Positions 11,701 to 22,753 of a DNA stretch of 64,000 bases are shown one piece after another. Both the position numbers and the translations under genes were made by a program. This stretch comes from Megaleporinus macrocephalus (taxonomy: Eukaryota; Chordata; Actinopteri; Characiformes; Anostomidae). The notes below the pieces were generated by a model that saw only the letters and a list, made by a program, of their open reading frames with translations, was not told the DNA's origin and did not search any database. Positions within the stretch are counted from its first letter, which is position 1; every line of letters starts with the position of its first letter. The stretch covers positions 20,414,694 to 20,478,693 of the forward strand of contig CM038711.1 of the NCBI GenBank assembly GCA_021613375.1, in the 5' to 3' direction.

Positions 11701-14595
11701 CATGTGTTACATTGATGATGGAATAAATGTTGAAAATATTAATGTGTGTACTTTATTTACACTTGATTTCATTAGATAAATTAACATTAAGTCCTCCTGG
11801 AGGAAAAGGTAAATGCAGTTTAAAATGTTAAGTACATTTGGATAACTGGTAAGTCCAGTATGAGAAGCATTAAATAAAAACATCTAGTACATGTAGTATA
11901 GTTTTTGTATTTATCTTTACCCAGCACTTCAATTATATCTACAAATTTTTTTTAAAATAGTTTGGACTCAGGAATGTATTTATACCTACTCAATATAATA
12001 CGGCTGTAGAGCCAAATGTGATTGCTCATATCTACCTAATTTTTTTTACTTAACTCAGATCGTGTATATATAAATAATTTCACAGCTTTCAAATTTACTC
12101 AATATTTTTAAGTGTAAAAAAGGTTTCACCAAAAAAATTGAGTACATCACAGTTTTTTTTTTTAGAATGTAGTTTGCAATAGATATTTTTGATATTATTA
12201 ATGTCTGAAGGATCTGAAAATAATGCACCAGTCATGTCCCTGATTGCATTAATTGAAGCGAGTCTTTCAGACTACTTAAGCTGCAAAGCTAAAAGTCTAC
12301 CACATCGCTCAAACTGTTTGTAATAGGTTTGCCTAGTCTTGAGCATTAAAAATTCCGCTCGTGTGCTAAGAAGGTCCTTAAGTTCCTTAAGCCTTAAATG
12401 ATGCCAAAAGAACTACTCTTGTTTTCCTCAACACTGTTTTTTGGAAGGTCTTTAATTTTCTGATACGACCTTCTAAATACGTAATATCCCATTTAGTGAG
12501 TTTGGACAAATTAGAAGCGACTGAGATACAACAGCCTCTCATAAAACATTTTATCATTTCCCATAATACATTGGGTAATATCTCAGGGGTATCATCGCCA
12601 TCTGTTAAAGCGGGGAGTAGTTGCATGTACAGCTAATGTTAAAACAGGACTTTGGTCTGAAATATAAAAATATAATCAAGTCTGGAAAAAGTTTTATAAC
12701 GGGGTAAAAAAAAAGGGAAAATTATTGACCTTTGGATAATAGAGATGCCAAGGTTTCAATAAACTAAGTATTCTGATGCAGTATTAGACAAGAATGCCCA
12801 AGGCTGGTTGTTCCATCTAGTTCTGGATTAGGTACAGTGTTAAAATCTCAACTAACAATTAATTGCCCAATCCCTAAAGATAATAAAAGTAGTTTCAAAG
12901 AATTATAAAACTATCACAACTATTAGGTGCATATACAACAGAAAAAATTATGTAGTTACTTACAATAGATGCAAAACACCATCTACCATCTGAGTCCCCA
13001 CCAGTCAATTCTACGGTTATATTTAATTTCCTTGTTACTAAAATTAAAACACGCTTTGTTTTATTAAAGGCGGAGGAACTCGAGATAACATTATAATATT
13101 TATTTTGCAGTCTGTACACATCCTCGACTTTCAGATAGGTATGTATTAAAGCTATGTCTGCACCTCTACGGTTTAGGACATCAAGGCACTTAATATGTTT
13201 GATGGGAGCGTTACAACTATTCACATTCCATGACATTATTTTATACTGACCGGCCATCTACGGTCCAGTAACAAATAAATATAAAAACGCAGTTAGCAAG
13301 GGATAGTACTGAGTCCCCAATATTGACATTGATAGCTCTATGAAAAACAAAATATAGTAAATGACTATAGTAATCTCCTAGTGTGAAATTGCATGTGGTG
13401 TGTGTTGAATCCAAATGTAAAAACAACCAAAACAAGAAGCCCCACAGACCAAAAACCAGCACGCCAGGGCATATATGCCTGCCCTGCAAAGGCTGGGCTA
13501 AAAACAAAAAATATATTGTCTTTGTTGGACTCAGGCAAAAAGGAACCCAGCCCTAACTCAATTTATAATTGAATTGAAACTCTCTCTATATATAGGATAA
13601 TAAAAAACATTGTTGGTAGAGCTAGCAGAAGCTGCACTGAGAATATCATCAGCAAAGTGCTGGGTTTCGTTAGGAGGGGAGAAGATGGGCATTTGAGAAT
13701 TATGCAGCACCTTCAGTTTTGCTGGGTAAAGTTGAAAGGGCTGCAATCCCTTGCTCTTCAGAGAGAAGAGTGTATCGCTGTATCAGTGGAGTAGTCCAGA
13801 AAGAAGACGCACTTGGCCATGGGTCACCAGTACACCGGGCTGTCGGTAAGCCTTTACGATGTTTTGCATGTCAGTGTAACGAAGCAGCTTGAAAATTAGC
13901 GTGCGTGGTTTATTTCCATCAGAATTTGGCAGCCTGGTGTATACTCGATGAGCTCTCTCAATCTCAAATGAGCTTTTTCCTGCAAACGATGGGAACCAGA
14001 TTGGAAGATGCCGATAGAGAAATGCAATAGCACTTCCCTCTTGCTCATTCTCTGGTAAATTTACTGGACGGAGATTTGAGCGACGACTTCGGTCTTCCAG
14101 TTCTACCAGCTGGCTCTGCAGCTTGGAAAGGCAGTTGTTTGTCTCTTTAATTCCGTCGCTGTCTTGTCTTTAACCTGCTTGTAAAATGTCTGTACGTTTG
14201 CCCAACATCGCTAGCAAAGCCGCCAACCCAGAAACTTCGGACTCAATTTTCTTAATATTGGTACAAAAACTATCCATGTCGTTGCGAATAGCCTTCACAT
14301 CCATGCAGAGCTCTGAGGTTAGTTTCAGGCTATCTACATAGGAGCTAACATCTTGTAGATACTAGACCTGAGACTCCTGCTTTTCAGTCAGCTTTAGCCT
14401 TTTTAGCCTTTTAGCTCACAGTTTTGGAGGGAAAAGCAATTTCAGTGGCATCACTTTAAGAACTATTTTTGGGTGCTCCTTTCTTCATTAAAGACTATAT
14501 AAAAGCCTATGCCAGGGTGCTTGAAGAAAGTTTAGGGGGAGAGAAAAAATTTCTACACCACCATCTTTGCCAGATCCAACCGGAAGTCCCACCCA
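8787..14595 (-). mobile_element. L1-like LINE, minus strand, broken and missing its 3' end
   Basis: Read from right to left. ORF1-type RNA-binding protein remnants lie at about 14480-13560 (for example REVLLHF near 14037, then NETQHFADDIL near 13645). ORF2 starts near 13248 with an APE endonuclease domain (YKIMSWNVNSCNAPIKHIK). A linker follows at 12626-12387, then reverse transcriptase at about 10050-9440 (SLYADDIF catalytic motif near 9720-9700, FSGYKINWSKS near 9635). The downstream domain (SSGGIGFPNFKLYYWS near 9240-9190) continues to about 8800 in several frames. The order is collinear with L1/Tx1-clade ORF2. The 5' end at about 14595 abuts TSNAXIP1 intron sequence that also occurs at about 21398 in copy B. 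The ORF2 C terminus and 3' UTR are missing, so the left edge is a later deletion. Confidence 0.85.
10072..12163. mobile_element. Insertion nested in the LINE, with TIR-like ends
   Basis: The LINE ORF2 reading runs cleanly up to about 12164 and resumes at about 10071, so about 2.09 kb is inserted in it. The left end reads TCTAAAAAATAATTCAGTG; the right end, reverse-complemented, reads TTCTAAAAAAAAAAACTGTG, an imperfect inverted repeat. The right part has recurring ACTCAATTTTTTT / GAGTAAATTT words of a kind common in fish non-autonomous DNA elements. The middle (about 10370-11400) is unlike the AT-rich rest: it has CpGs, a strong splice donor (CTTGGTAAGT at about 10447-10456) and a pyrimidine-rich acceptor (CTGTCTCTCAG at about 11277), as if a promoter with a first exon and part of a second had been carried along. 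Family not recognised. Confidence 0.6.
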
Positions 14596-14786
14596 TATGT
14601 TCTAAATTAATTTTGCTGTGAAAAACACAAGGCGCAAGAAAAATGTAGGTTATGGGCCCTTTAATGCAGGTGATGATGTTGGTGGTTTGCTTTTCCAACA
14701 AGACAGATGTCATCAGTGATCTGAGGTAGTTTCTACACCAGTATCTGCAGAAACAGCGTTGGAGAGTTGCTGTCACGGCTGTGTAC

Positions 14787-14985
14787 CTTTGTAATGCACC
14801 CGCAGATTGTTCTGCGAGAGCCCGATGTAGCTGTACTTATCCTTGGGGCTCCAGGATCGGGGTAACGGGGTCTCTTCCTCGTTCACGGCCGGGTACAGTC
14901 GCTTCAAACGCTCGTTCAGCTCTTGCTCCTGGTCATTTGAAACAGGATCCCCCGGTAGCAGGCTCCCCGCTCCAAGCTCTGCCAT
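14787..14985 (-). CDS. ranbp10: RANBP10 coding exon 1, copy B (alternative first exon)
   Basis: Second copy of RANBP10 exon 1, exactly 14073 bases to the right of copy A. The ATG (14985), the open frame and the GTACAC donor after 14787 are all preserved. It differs from copy A by one residue (Val15 for Ala15) and at least one silent change. Transcribed on the minus strand it would run through copy A and could splice to the same RANBP10 exon 2 left of the window. Whether it is used cannot be told from sequence. It has no complete RANBP10 of its own, because the duplication begins about 30 bases into intron 1. Confidence 0.8.
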
Positions 14986-15002
14986 TTCTCCCCTGTTTTT
15001 CG

Positions 15003-15203
15003 TCTTCTAATTCCTACACTGTGCTGTCAATCTGCTGAAAACGGGGGGAGAGCGACAGACTGAGCAGTAACAGTAGTAGCGATATCCCCGGATAAGCAAC
15101 GCTCTACGGTGGACCGCGCAGAGGCGTGTGGGTAATGTTGTTCACAGCGCGAGCCTGTCACGTTACGAGCCGACGAGACCGCGAGAGCTGTAAACTACAA
15201 AAC
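15003..15203. promoter_or_regulatory. Head-to-head CpG-rich promoter RANBP10/TSNAXIP1, copy B
   Basis: Near-identical to about 930-1130. It lies upstream of RANBP10 exon 1 copy B (minus) and of the intact TSNAXIP1 (plus). Promoter role is inferred from position and CpG content. Confidence 0.5.
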
Positions 15204-17166
15204 CCATAAATTAATGGACCCGTAAAAGAGAGAGAGAGAGATAGAGAGACTGAAGTAGAAGAAGTTACAGGAATTAATCAGTGCCCATTCTTGGTGCTCT
15301 CTCTGTTATTTGCCTCGTCGTTTATCATCTGTGTCCTCTGAGAATCCGGATCACTGTTCTTGCTTTCAGGAGAAATTTTTTTTTTTACACAACTACTTCC
15401 ACTAAGTACAGTACAACTCTTTATGTAACAGAGATCATATTAATCCTTATGACTTGCCAGGCATTATGAGAGCCTGAGCTACAGAACATTTGGTGCAGAT
15501 TTAACGCAAAGTGAGGCCCTTATTTTTTATCCTAAATCGGCAGCGATCGCGGAGATTTGGCGAGATATTGTAGTGAGACTATTCTTGGACTTTAGTGACG
15601 TCACATCAACAAAACCTGGTTTATTGATGGTCAGTGTATAACATGTATGAATCAGATTTTGTTGAAAGCCGACAAGGAGCTTGCCCTGATAAAAAAACCG
15701 GTATTGTTTTAATCAGGCACGCTACGACTGCCTCTAATTTCGAGGGCTTTTATGGACCATTCGATACCATGGTAACCACTGATAAACAATAACAATGCCG
15801 TGCCGTGAGGTTTTGTTAAAGTGAAGATACTTTTTTTTTATTTGATCGCGTTTCTGTATGTCGCAACGAAAAGATGTATTTGCCGCCCCTGTCAGCGTCT
15901 GAAAGGCAAGAATAACTGTGGTTTAGTAAATGTGCTTTAAAGACAGTCTGTCTTTACAATGGGTTGCTGGGCGCCAGGAGCCGAAACTCTTCGTGGTATT
16001 TCTATTAGTATTTTTATTAGTATTTTCATGCTTCAATTTTTAGAAACTAGGCTCTCAGTGAAGAAAATTAGTCATATCTAACAACATTGAGGTTTGAAAT
16101 TGAAGCAGGTGTCGCGTTAACGTTCCTCTGTCTGGAGAGAAACAGGAATATGAAGTAGCTTTCTGACTGCAGTGTTAATGACGTGTCACCTCTGAAAATT
16201 AGTTCTGGCCTAACTTAAGACTGGAAAACACACCATAAGTATTAATAACAGAGGCACTGATCAGGTTAGATACATGTTATTCATGTAAATTCTGGATTTT
16301 ATATATTTTTACCTGGGGCCACATTTTTAGCTTGTATGTAGAAATGTGTCGACCTATATGGGTAAAAAGTGAGTTTTTGGTACTTATTGTTAACCCTTTA
16401 ATGTACGAGTTGAGTATTTCTTTGGTATATCTTTTGAAGTCAGTGTATTACATGAATTTATGTTCCACATGTTTATTAATCCTTCTTAAATCATTGTTTT
16501 AATTCTTATTTATTTACTTAATGAACTAAAATAATTTTTGTAAATATGATCCTGACTGCAAATGTTTACAAGTGTCAATAGTTCCTGTCAAATAGTGAAC
16601 ACATAAGGATTCATTCTTGCCCATGTTGTGCAGTAGAAGGGCAGTGACACAAAATACAAAAATGTTTTGGTTTTTTTATTAACAAAAGAAAAATAATAAA
16701 ACTGAAATAAGGATTTTTGATTATCAAAAACAAGTGAGGCATTCATGGAAGCTTAAATGATAAAATTAATTTATTGCAAAGATATAGAAAATAAAACCTC
16801 AGTCAGATCACTTTTTATCACTTTTATAATTCCTTAATTTAGTTATTTTACAGTAGTAACATAAAACACAAGATATGCCTGTTTTCAATAGACGCAGTAT
16901 CAATACACACCTCAAACAGTGTTTTTACTGTTCATGAAGTGTGTGCAGTAGGTGTCGTGCCATTAGTTTGTGTTTGATCTTTGTTCCAGGACTTTGTCAG
17001 GTAAGGGAACTCAACGGCAAGTGAGGCCTGCTTCAAAATTACTCAGAGTGAGTAGCTTACGGCCATAATAGCACATACATTAACAATTGCCTGCCATGTC
17101 TGAATTCATTCTGTTCTTTTTGAGTGTCACAGGCCTTCATTTCAAAACACGTCTTTCTTCTTTCAG
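15203..17166 (+). other. tsnaxip1: TSNAXIP1 5' region, no certain coding exon
   Basis: Matches copy A 1130-3000. A GA microsatellite lies at about 15226-15250. The TSNAXIP1 transcription start and first exon should be here but I cannot place them. One candidate is an 11-nt microexon at 16990-17000, between TTGTTCCAG and GTAAGG. The start codon of TSNAXIP1 is therefore unresolved. Confidence 0.5.
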
Positions 17167-20100
17167 AGTAAAGATGCTGATACCTTTGGCTACATTTCAA
17201 CCTGGCCAGCCCACATCACCTCTCAGATCGTCCGGCAAAAAACCCCTGCATCTGAAGTGAACAAACATCATGGGTCTGTTATTATATCATTTAAATATTA
17301 TTACATATACAACACACAAAAACAAAACCAGGTATGAGATCACAAATCAGTCACAGTTTAAAAAAGCATGACATTATGATGAAATATAACGGTTTTACAT
17401 GTCAGAATTTAGAATCTTTTTCAAATGGTTTCTGTTAATATTATTTTAATTTATGACAAACTATCATTTATATCATTTAAATACACAGTGTAATTTATGT
17501 TATTTGATTGTATACATGCAGATATTGTTTTAAAACAAAGATGTATTAGTTCATCCTTTCGTTTATGCATTCAAAATAATTTAGGTAGACTGTGACTCCA
17601 ACCTCATAATAGGTTGTGTGCTGCAGATGTGGCAATGAATTTGGAGGACCTGTTTCTAAGCCGCGGTTCCTGGAACAGCTGGAGTGTCTTCTGAAGAGAG
17701 AGCTGACCTCTCTAGACACACTCAGTCCCAAACTGCAGGAGCGCAAACTTCAGGTTTACACTTTTCAGTACTCATATCTATTAACTCATATAAACTAGAG
17801 ATTTGTTGTTAACAGAATGTGTGATGTTCTTGAAAAAGAAGAATTCCTCCCTCACATGTGTTGGTTTGTTCAGTGATGTAAAGGTATTTTCTTGTCTGTC
17901 TTATGAAGGTGTACCGGGAGGTTTTTGGCTACTTTATTGAAGAATTTAAAACATACAAGCCACTGCTGTCTGCCATCAAAAATGAATATGACATCACTCT
18001 TGGTACGTATACATGTTGCTTCAAATTGTTATATGGGAGCTCTGTGTAAAACCATTTTATTATCTATGTTTAGCATGAAACAAACATTACCACCCTCAAA
18101 TTAGATTTAAATTACAGCATCAACCTTAAGATGTCCAGGCTACTATCTAATAATGTTGGTGTAAACTATTAGACATTAGAATTAAAGTGTGCTATCCACA
18201 AACCAAATTATGTTTAATAATCCAGTTTACAGAATGTACTAAAGACCTGCTCCTGCCTTCTCATAAAAGTTTTGCAACCGGTTGTTTCAGCGTACTTGCA
18301 GGAGCAGATTCGTGAGCTGGAGCCTCTCCGTGCTCAGCTGGTGCTGCTCTCTGAGCAGTGCGAGAAGAAGATTTTGTGTTTGAGGGTGCAGGAGAGAACT
18401 GAGATCAGGGCTTTAAAACAGGAGCGCCAGCATCTGCAGCAAGTCATTGAGAGCATGAAGGACCAGCAGAAAGCCTTGCAAACCCAGGTTGGACCTGTTC
18501 TATAATCTGTCGTGTTGTAATATATTACCTAATAGGGTTTGTCTTAAAACTCTCCAAACCTCATTTAGGAATTTTTAGCAAAGTGAATTTATCTGTCTTC
18601 TCGCAGTGGAACGGTAGGCAGAAACAGCTGTTTCAGATCTGAAGCAAGAGTGGAGCTCAGTATTCTCCCCTCTGTCTAGAAGATGAAAGCTTTAAGTACT
18701 GTTTATTTGATGCTGACAGTTTTGGTGGTCTACCAGGTCTTGCACGGTTGTTAGCAGTCCCATTACCTGTAGATCTGTATTTTTTGTAATCCAGTTCTGG
18801 AAACTCTTTTTCAGTTTTCCTCACAAATTTCTCCTGTCAGAAAAATAACTTATACTGGAAATGTGAATGAAGGACTTTGAAGTAAATAAATAAATAAATC
18901 TTCTGCACATTTCTGTATGCTAATCTTGTACTGCAAAACACAAACAACTGTCTCTGTAGCCCTAAGCCGTTTGTACAGTACTGTATTGCGATTTTTGCCT
19001 ATAGCATTGTGAAATTGGTCTTGTCTTGGCTATTCTTGAAAGGGTTTGAATGTGATATTTGAGATGGCACAGGAGCTCTGAGATAACATCACTGTCGGTG
19101 TTTGTATGCAAAGGTAAAATAGATTAATTGGGATTACAGTTTATATCCCATTATCTAAAGTACAATCTTATAGGTTTGTTCTTCAGAGTATTCATTCTTA
19201 TTATATATTACAGGCTGCAAACACTATAACGCAGTATGTGCACTTAATTTATATCAATGACGACATCTTCTGTCCTGGGTCCTATGCAGGTTTATCATCT
19301 AGAGAAGGAACTGGCAGCACAGTATCTGCAGTACAGGGAGGAGAGTGATGCCCGCAAACTGCTCATTTCCAATATCAGCAGCCTGAGCTACAGCCCAGAG
19401 GAGGAGCCAGACGTGGAGCATGATGGTGACAGTCAGTAACACTCAGCGGATAGTCCTAAGAATCAGTAGTTGGAGAAGTCAGCCTGAATTTTGTTCAAAA
19501 CTGCAGTACTGAGTTCACATGTGGTTTCCAATAAATACAATAAGTCAGTGTCTTCATTTTCTCTTTTTTTCTTCTTTTAGAGGAGCAGTCTGATGATCCT
19601 GTGACGGTGAAGCTGGCTCTAAAGGTGTGTAGAGAGGATCTAACCAGGGCCCAGGTGGAGCTGAACCGCGTGCAGGCAGAATACGGGGATGTGGTTCCTC
19701 GTAGAGACTGGGATAACCTAGACCGCATGTACAGAGAGAACCTTCTAAAGGTATAAGGTGGTGCTTCTATTTAGTTTCAATTTTATAAATCAAAATCAAG
19801 TCTTTGTTTTTTGTCATGTCTCAGAACCAACACATTTTACATATACTTATTTTACAAATACCCACCCATCCAGCCTATAGCAGGTTAGCTATGCTTATTC
19901 ATAACCACAACACACGTGTATATATATTTCGGTCTTGACCGAACACTAATGAAACCTCTAAGGGATAAAGAATGGTTGGAAATGATGTAAAAAAAAATGA
20001 TCACAGATTTTTTGGGGGGCAATATACCACAAGAAAGTTTTGCCCTGAAAGTGCACATTTGTCTGTGGAAAATTAGATGAAAACAACTGAAACCCATTTG

Positions 20101-22753
20101 AACATCACAAGCTGTCTTTGTTATAATACATGCCCATGCACATGTGAATGCATCCCAGCCATAAAACGAATCTGCTCTGTGTACAAAAAAGATAAAAGCC
20201 ACTATCTTTATGTATTCCTGTTGTAGCTGGAGACCTTACAATCAGACTTTCACCAAATGAAGTCAGAATACGACATGCTGCTAGACACACACCGCCAGGT
20301 CAGCCTGCAGAAAGACAGCCTTCAGAATGAACTAGAGGTTTTCCAAGAAGCCTCCACACCCAGACCCCAATGGGAGCAGTGTGCAGGTATAGCTCTATGT
20401 ATCAGCACCCCTATACAGAAATTTAGTATACTAAATATTTTTTTGAAACTAAAACTTGATTATTTGAATATTGAATAAAACTCAATCTATGTTTTAAATC
20501 TATGTTCTATGAGTTGATTATATAATAATTCAAATAACACATCATTGGAAAATCTTCCATGGTCAATGGGCTTATTAGAAGAACTGATTGAGAAAGTGTA
20601 CAGACTGTTAATGATTTATGTTTGTAACCTTGTTTGTAATGTTGTTTGTAAGACGTGCTCGGTGGCATGGAGCGCTGCTCTGAGATCTTTGAGGGTCATC
20701 CCAGCAAGAAAAGGCTGGAGATTCTTCTGGAGGAGCTGAACAGCATGGGCTTGGAGCAGAAGGAGTACTTCACTGGCCTGGTGAAAAACCATCACATATA
20801 ATTATTACCCGATCTTGCCTTTCTTGTGGCTGATAGAATTGCACTCTACAGGACCTGCCTTTTAATAAAAACGAGTTTTGTTTTCACAGGGTGCCTCCAG
20901 TGATGTTCCCATCTACCTGCGCTATGAGGGGCAGCTGAAGAACCTCAGGCTAAAAAAGGCTGACGTTGTCAGAATTATAAAAGACATATGGAGGGAGAAA
21001 GCATGTGAAGGCGAGAAGGTAGCACCTGTTAGATCAGTGCCCTTAGGGCAATCAAAGAAGCGTAACTTTTCTTATTTTCCCTCACTTTTTAAAATAAAAT
21101 GTAGATTGGTGTAGTATGTATTGTTAGTAAACATTGTTAAAGTTTCTAAATATACTATTCACTCCAGAGGCCACATGGTGCATATATGAAAACAAAGCTG
21201 CCAATATGCTTTTGTGAGGTCTTAAAAACTAACACAGCAGTTCATCAGTTATATGTTTTTCAGCCTGTACTGCTTTTTGAATTAGGCACTATACACAACA
21301 ACCAATCAGAATGGAGGTGGTTTATATATTTCTTACAGGCACATTCATGCAAACAGAGATAAGACAAGGTTAATATTAGGACATAAAAAAATATACAAAC
21401 ATATGTTCTAAATTAATTCCGCTGGGAAAAACATAAGACACAAGAAAAATGTAGGATATGGGCCCTTTAATGCAGGTGATGATATCTTTGTTGGTGGTTT
21501 GCTTTTCCAACAAGACGGATGACATCAGTGATCTGAAGGAGTTGCTACACCAGTATCTGCAGAAACAGCATGGAGAGCAGGCAGGAGAATGGGCCTACAG
21601 CTTTCTGCACAGTATCAAGTGTAACCTGAAAGATGACTTCATCAGCCTCTTCTTTGACATCCTCACAGACAAGGTGGGCTTTCTGATCCCGAGGCACCAC
21701 CTGAGGTACAGCTCATACAGTACTGATTAATTAATAGTAAAATGATAAAGAAAATACTGATTTGGTGCTGATATGTGGCAGGTGGATGAGAGTTTGTATC
21801 ATGGCCAGACCCACCTGCTGTCACACCTACTCAAGGTGCTCATCCAAAGTGACAGCACTGAGAGTGGTTCGCTTACTGCATCTGAATTTAGGTGAGGGAG
21901 GTTACTAAAATGAGTTGAAAGCTGGTTTCCTGGATGTGAATTAAACCTTGGACTTGAAGTACTTAAACTACCTTGTAATGCTGGTGGTAAGAGCTGTAGA
22001 TTTAGGCCTGGGAAACTGGCTCTAATTCTTTTAAATTTGCTGCAGTAGAAAATATGAAATATGGTCATTAATGCGAAACTACTGATTTCCAGTCAGGCTC
22101 TGAGGACTGCTTTCCCCTTGAAGGAGGATGAGGATTTAGAGCAGCTGGTCATGGCTGCTCAGTCAGAGCTAGAGGCCGGTGGAGGAAGCATTGCTTACCA
22201 GAGGCTGTACACAGAGGTCAGATCTGAATAATGACAAGCCTCCCACACAGTGTTCTGCAGTTACCAACAATGTATTATATTCAATTGATATACTGTTCTA
22301 ATTATTTAAAATAATATAATGCCACCTTAAATGACACTATATTCTTCCCACTCCAGGATACAGATGGCAGGCATGGTGAATTTCTTGGTCTTGTGAAAAA
22401 GCAGGCCATGGCGGAGAGGGGTCATTACATCAACCAGCTAAGGACACAGCTAGAAGGCAAAGGGTAAGAGTCCACTATGTCCTCTAAAATAGAAGTTCAT
22501 TGATCTTATTGGATGTTAAAGAGTCCTGTCCTACATGGCACCTTGCAGAGAAGTGGCTCTGGAGGACTTAAGATCTGCTTTCACAACAATTGATCCAGCA
22601 CTGGACTCTACCTCTCTGGACTGGAACCTATGTATAGCCTTCCAAACTAAAGATGTGAACTTGTGCACAGGACTTCTGGACACTGAGATCACCCTTCAGC
22701 GCCTCTCTGTGGCCAACGTGAGCAGGGCAGGACCCATGATTCAACATGAGTAA
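17167..22753 (+). CDS. tsnaxip1: TSNAXIP1, translin-associated factor X-interacting protein 1 (intact copy)
   Basis: Coding exons on the plus strand: 17167-17273 (donor uncertain), 17627-17753, 17909-18002, 18291-18487, 19290-19425, 19581-19750, 20227-20386, 20653-20780, 20890-21018, 21515-21673, 21782-21891, 22093-22216, 22357-22463, 22549-22753 with TAA. All splice phases from 17627 onward agree, giving about 614 residues plus the N terminus, close to the human protein length as I recall it. Family marks are PRFLEQLECLLKRELTSLD then FKTYKPLLSAIKNEY (TSNAXIP1 N-terminal domain), a Glu/Gln-rich coiled coil (18291 exon), GDVVPRRDWDN, STPRPQWEQC, and a C-terminal half of predicted EF-hand-like helices. 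The protein binds translin-associated factor X and is testis-enriched in mammals (family knowledge). Exons up to base 21569 belong to the duplicated unit; the rest is single copy. Confidence 0.9.
18600..18960 (+). repeat. Interspersed repeat shared with 58560-58830
   Basis: This TSNAXIP1 intron segment aligns by eye with an EDC4 intron segment: both carry CAGATCTGAAG or TAGATCTGAAG, then AAGATGAAAG, TTTAAAGTA or TTTAAGTA, and CCAGGTCTTGCA in the same order and strand. A (TAAA)n run follows at about 18881-18899. Family not recognised; a DNA-transposon remnant is likely. Confidence 0.55.
21019..21514 (+). other. TSNAXIP1 intron, no gene seen
   Basis: Intron between the 20890 and 21515 exons. 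About 490 nt of it (20905-21397, including part of the exon before) has no counterpart in copy A, where the LINE sits; from about 21398 it matches copy A 14596 onward. Confidence 0.7.

Larger units (their letters stand above)
3721..14757 (+). pseudogene. tsnaxip1: TSNAXIP1 pseudogene (tandem copy A), interrupted by retroelements
   Basis: Exon remnants match copy B in order: 3721-3886 (coiled-coil exon), 7174-about 7300, 7489-7658, 8131-8290, about 8536-8660, about 8769-8787 and 14703-14757. The copy is dead. The coiled-coil exon has an internal in-frame-type deletion, a 2-nt frameshifting deletion (TTTTGTTTG versus TTTTGTGTTTG) and then a stop where retroelement sequence begins. The donor of the 7174 exon has changed, so the frame reads into a stop. 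The 8536 exon has lost about 11 nt and gained TAG. The last remnant reads into TAG just before the duplication junction. Exons equal to 17167, 17627, 17909 and most of 20890-21018 are absent. Exons 7489-7658 and 8131-8290 are still open, with Arg-to-Cys and Arg-to-His changes in the first. A Gmr1-like element and an L1-like LINE separate the pieces. Confidence 0.88.

Noticed and set aside
12387..12626. 79-codon minus-strand frame as a separate gene
   Set aside because: It is collinear with the LINE ORF2 linker between endonuclease and reverse transcriptase.
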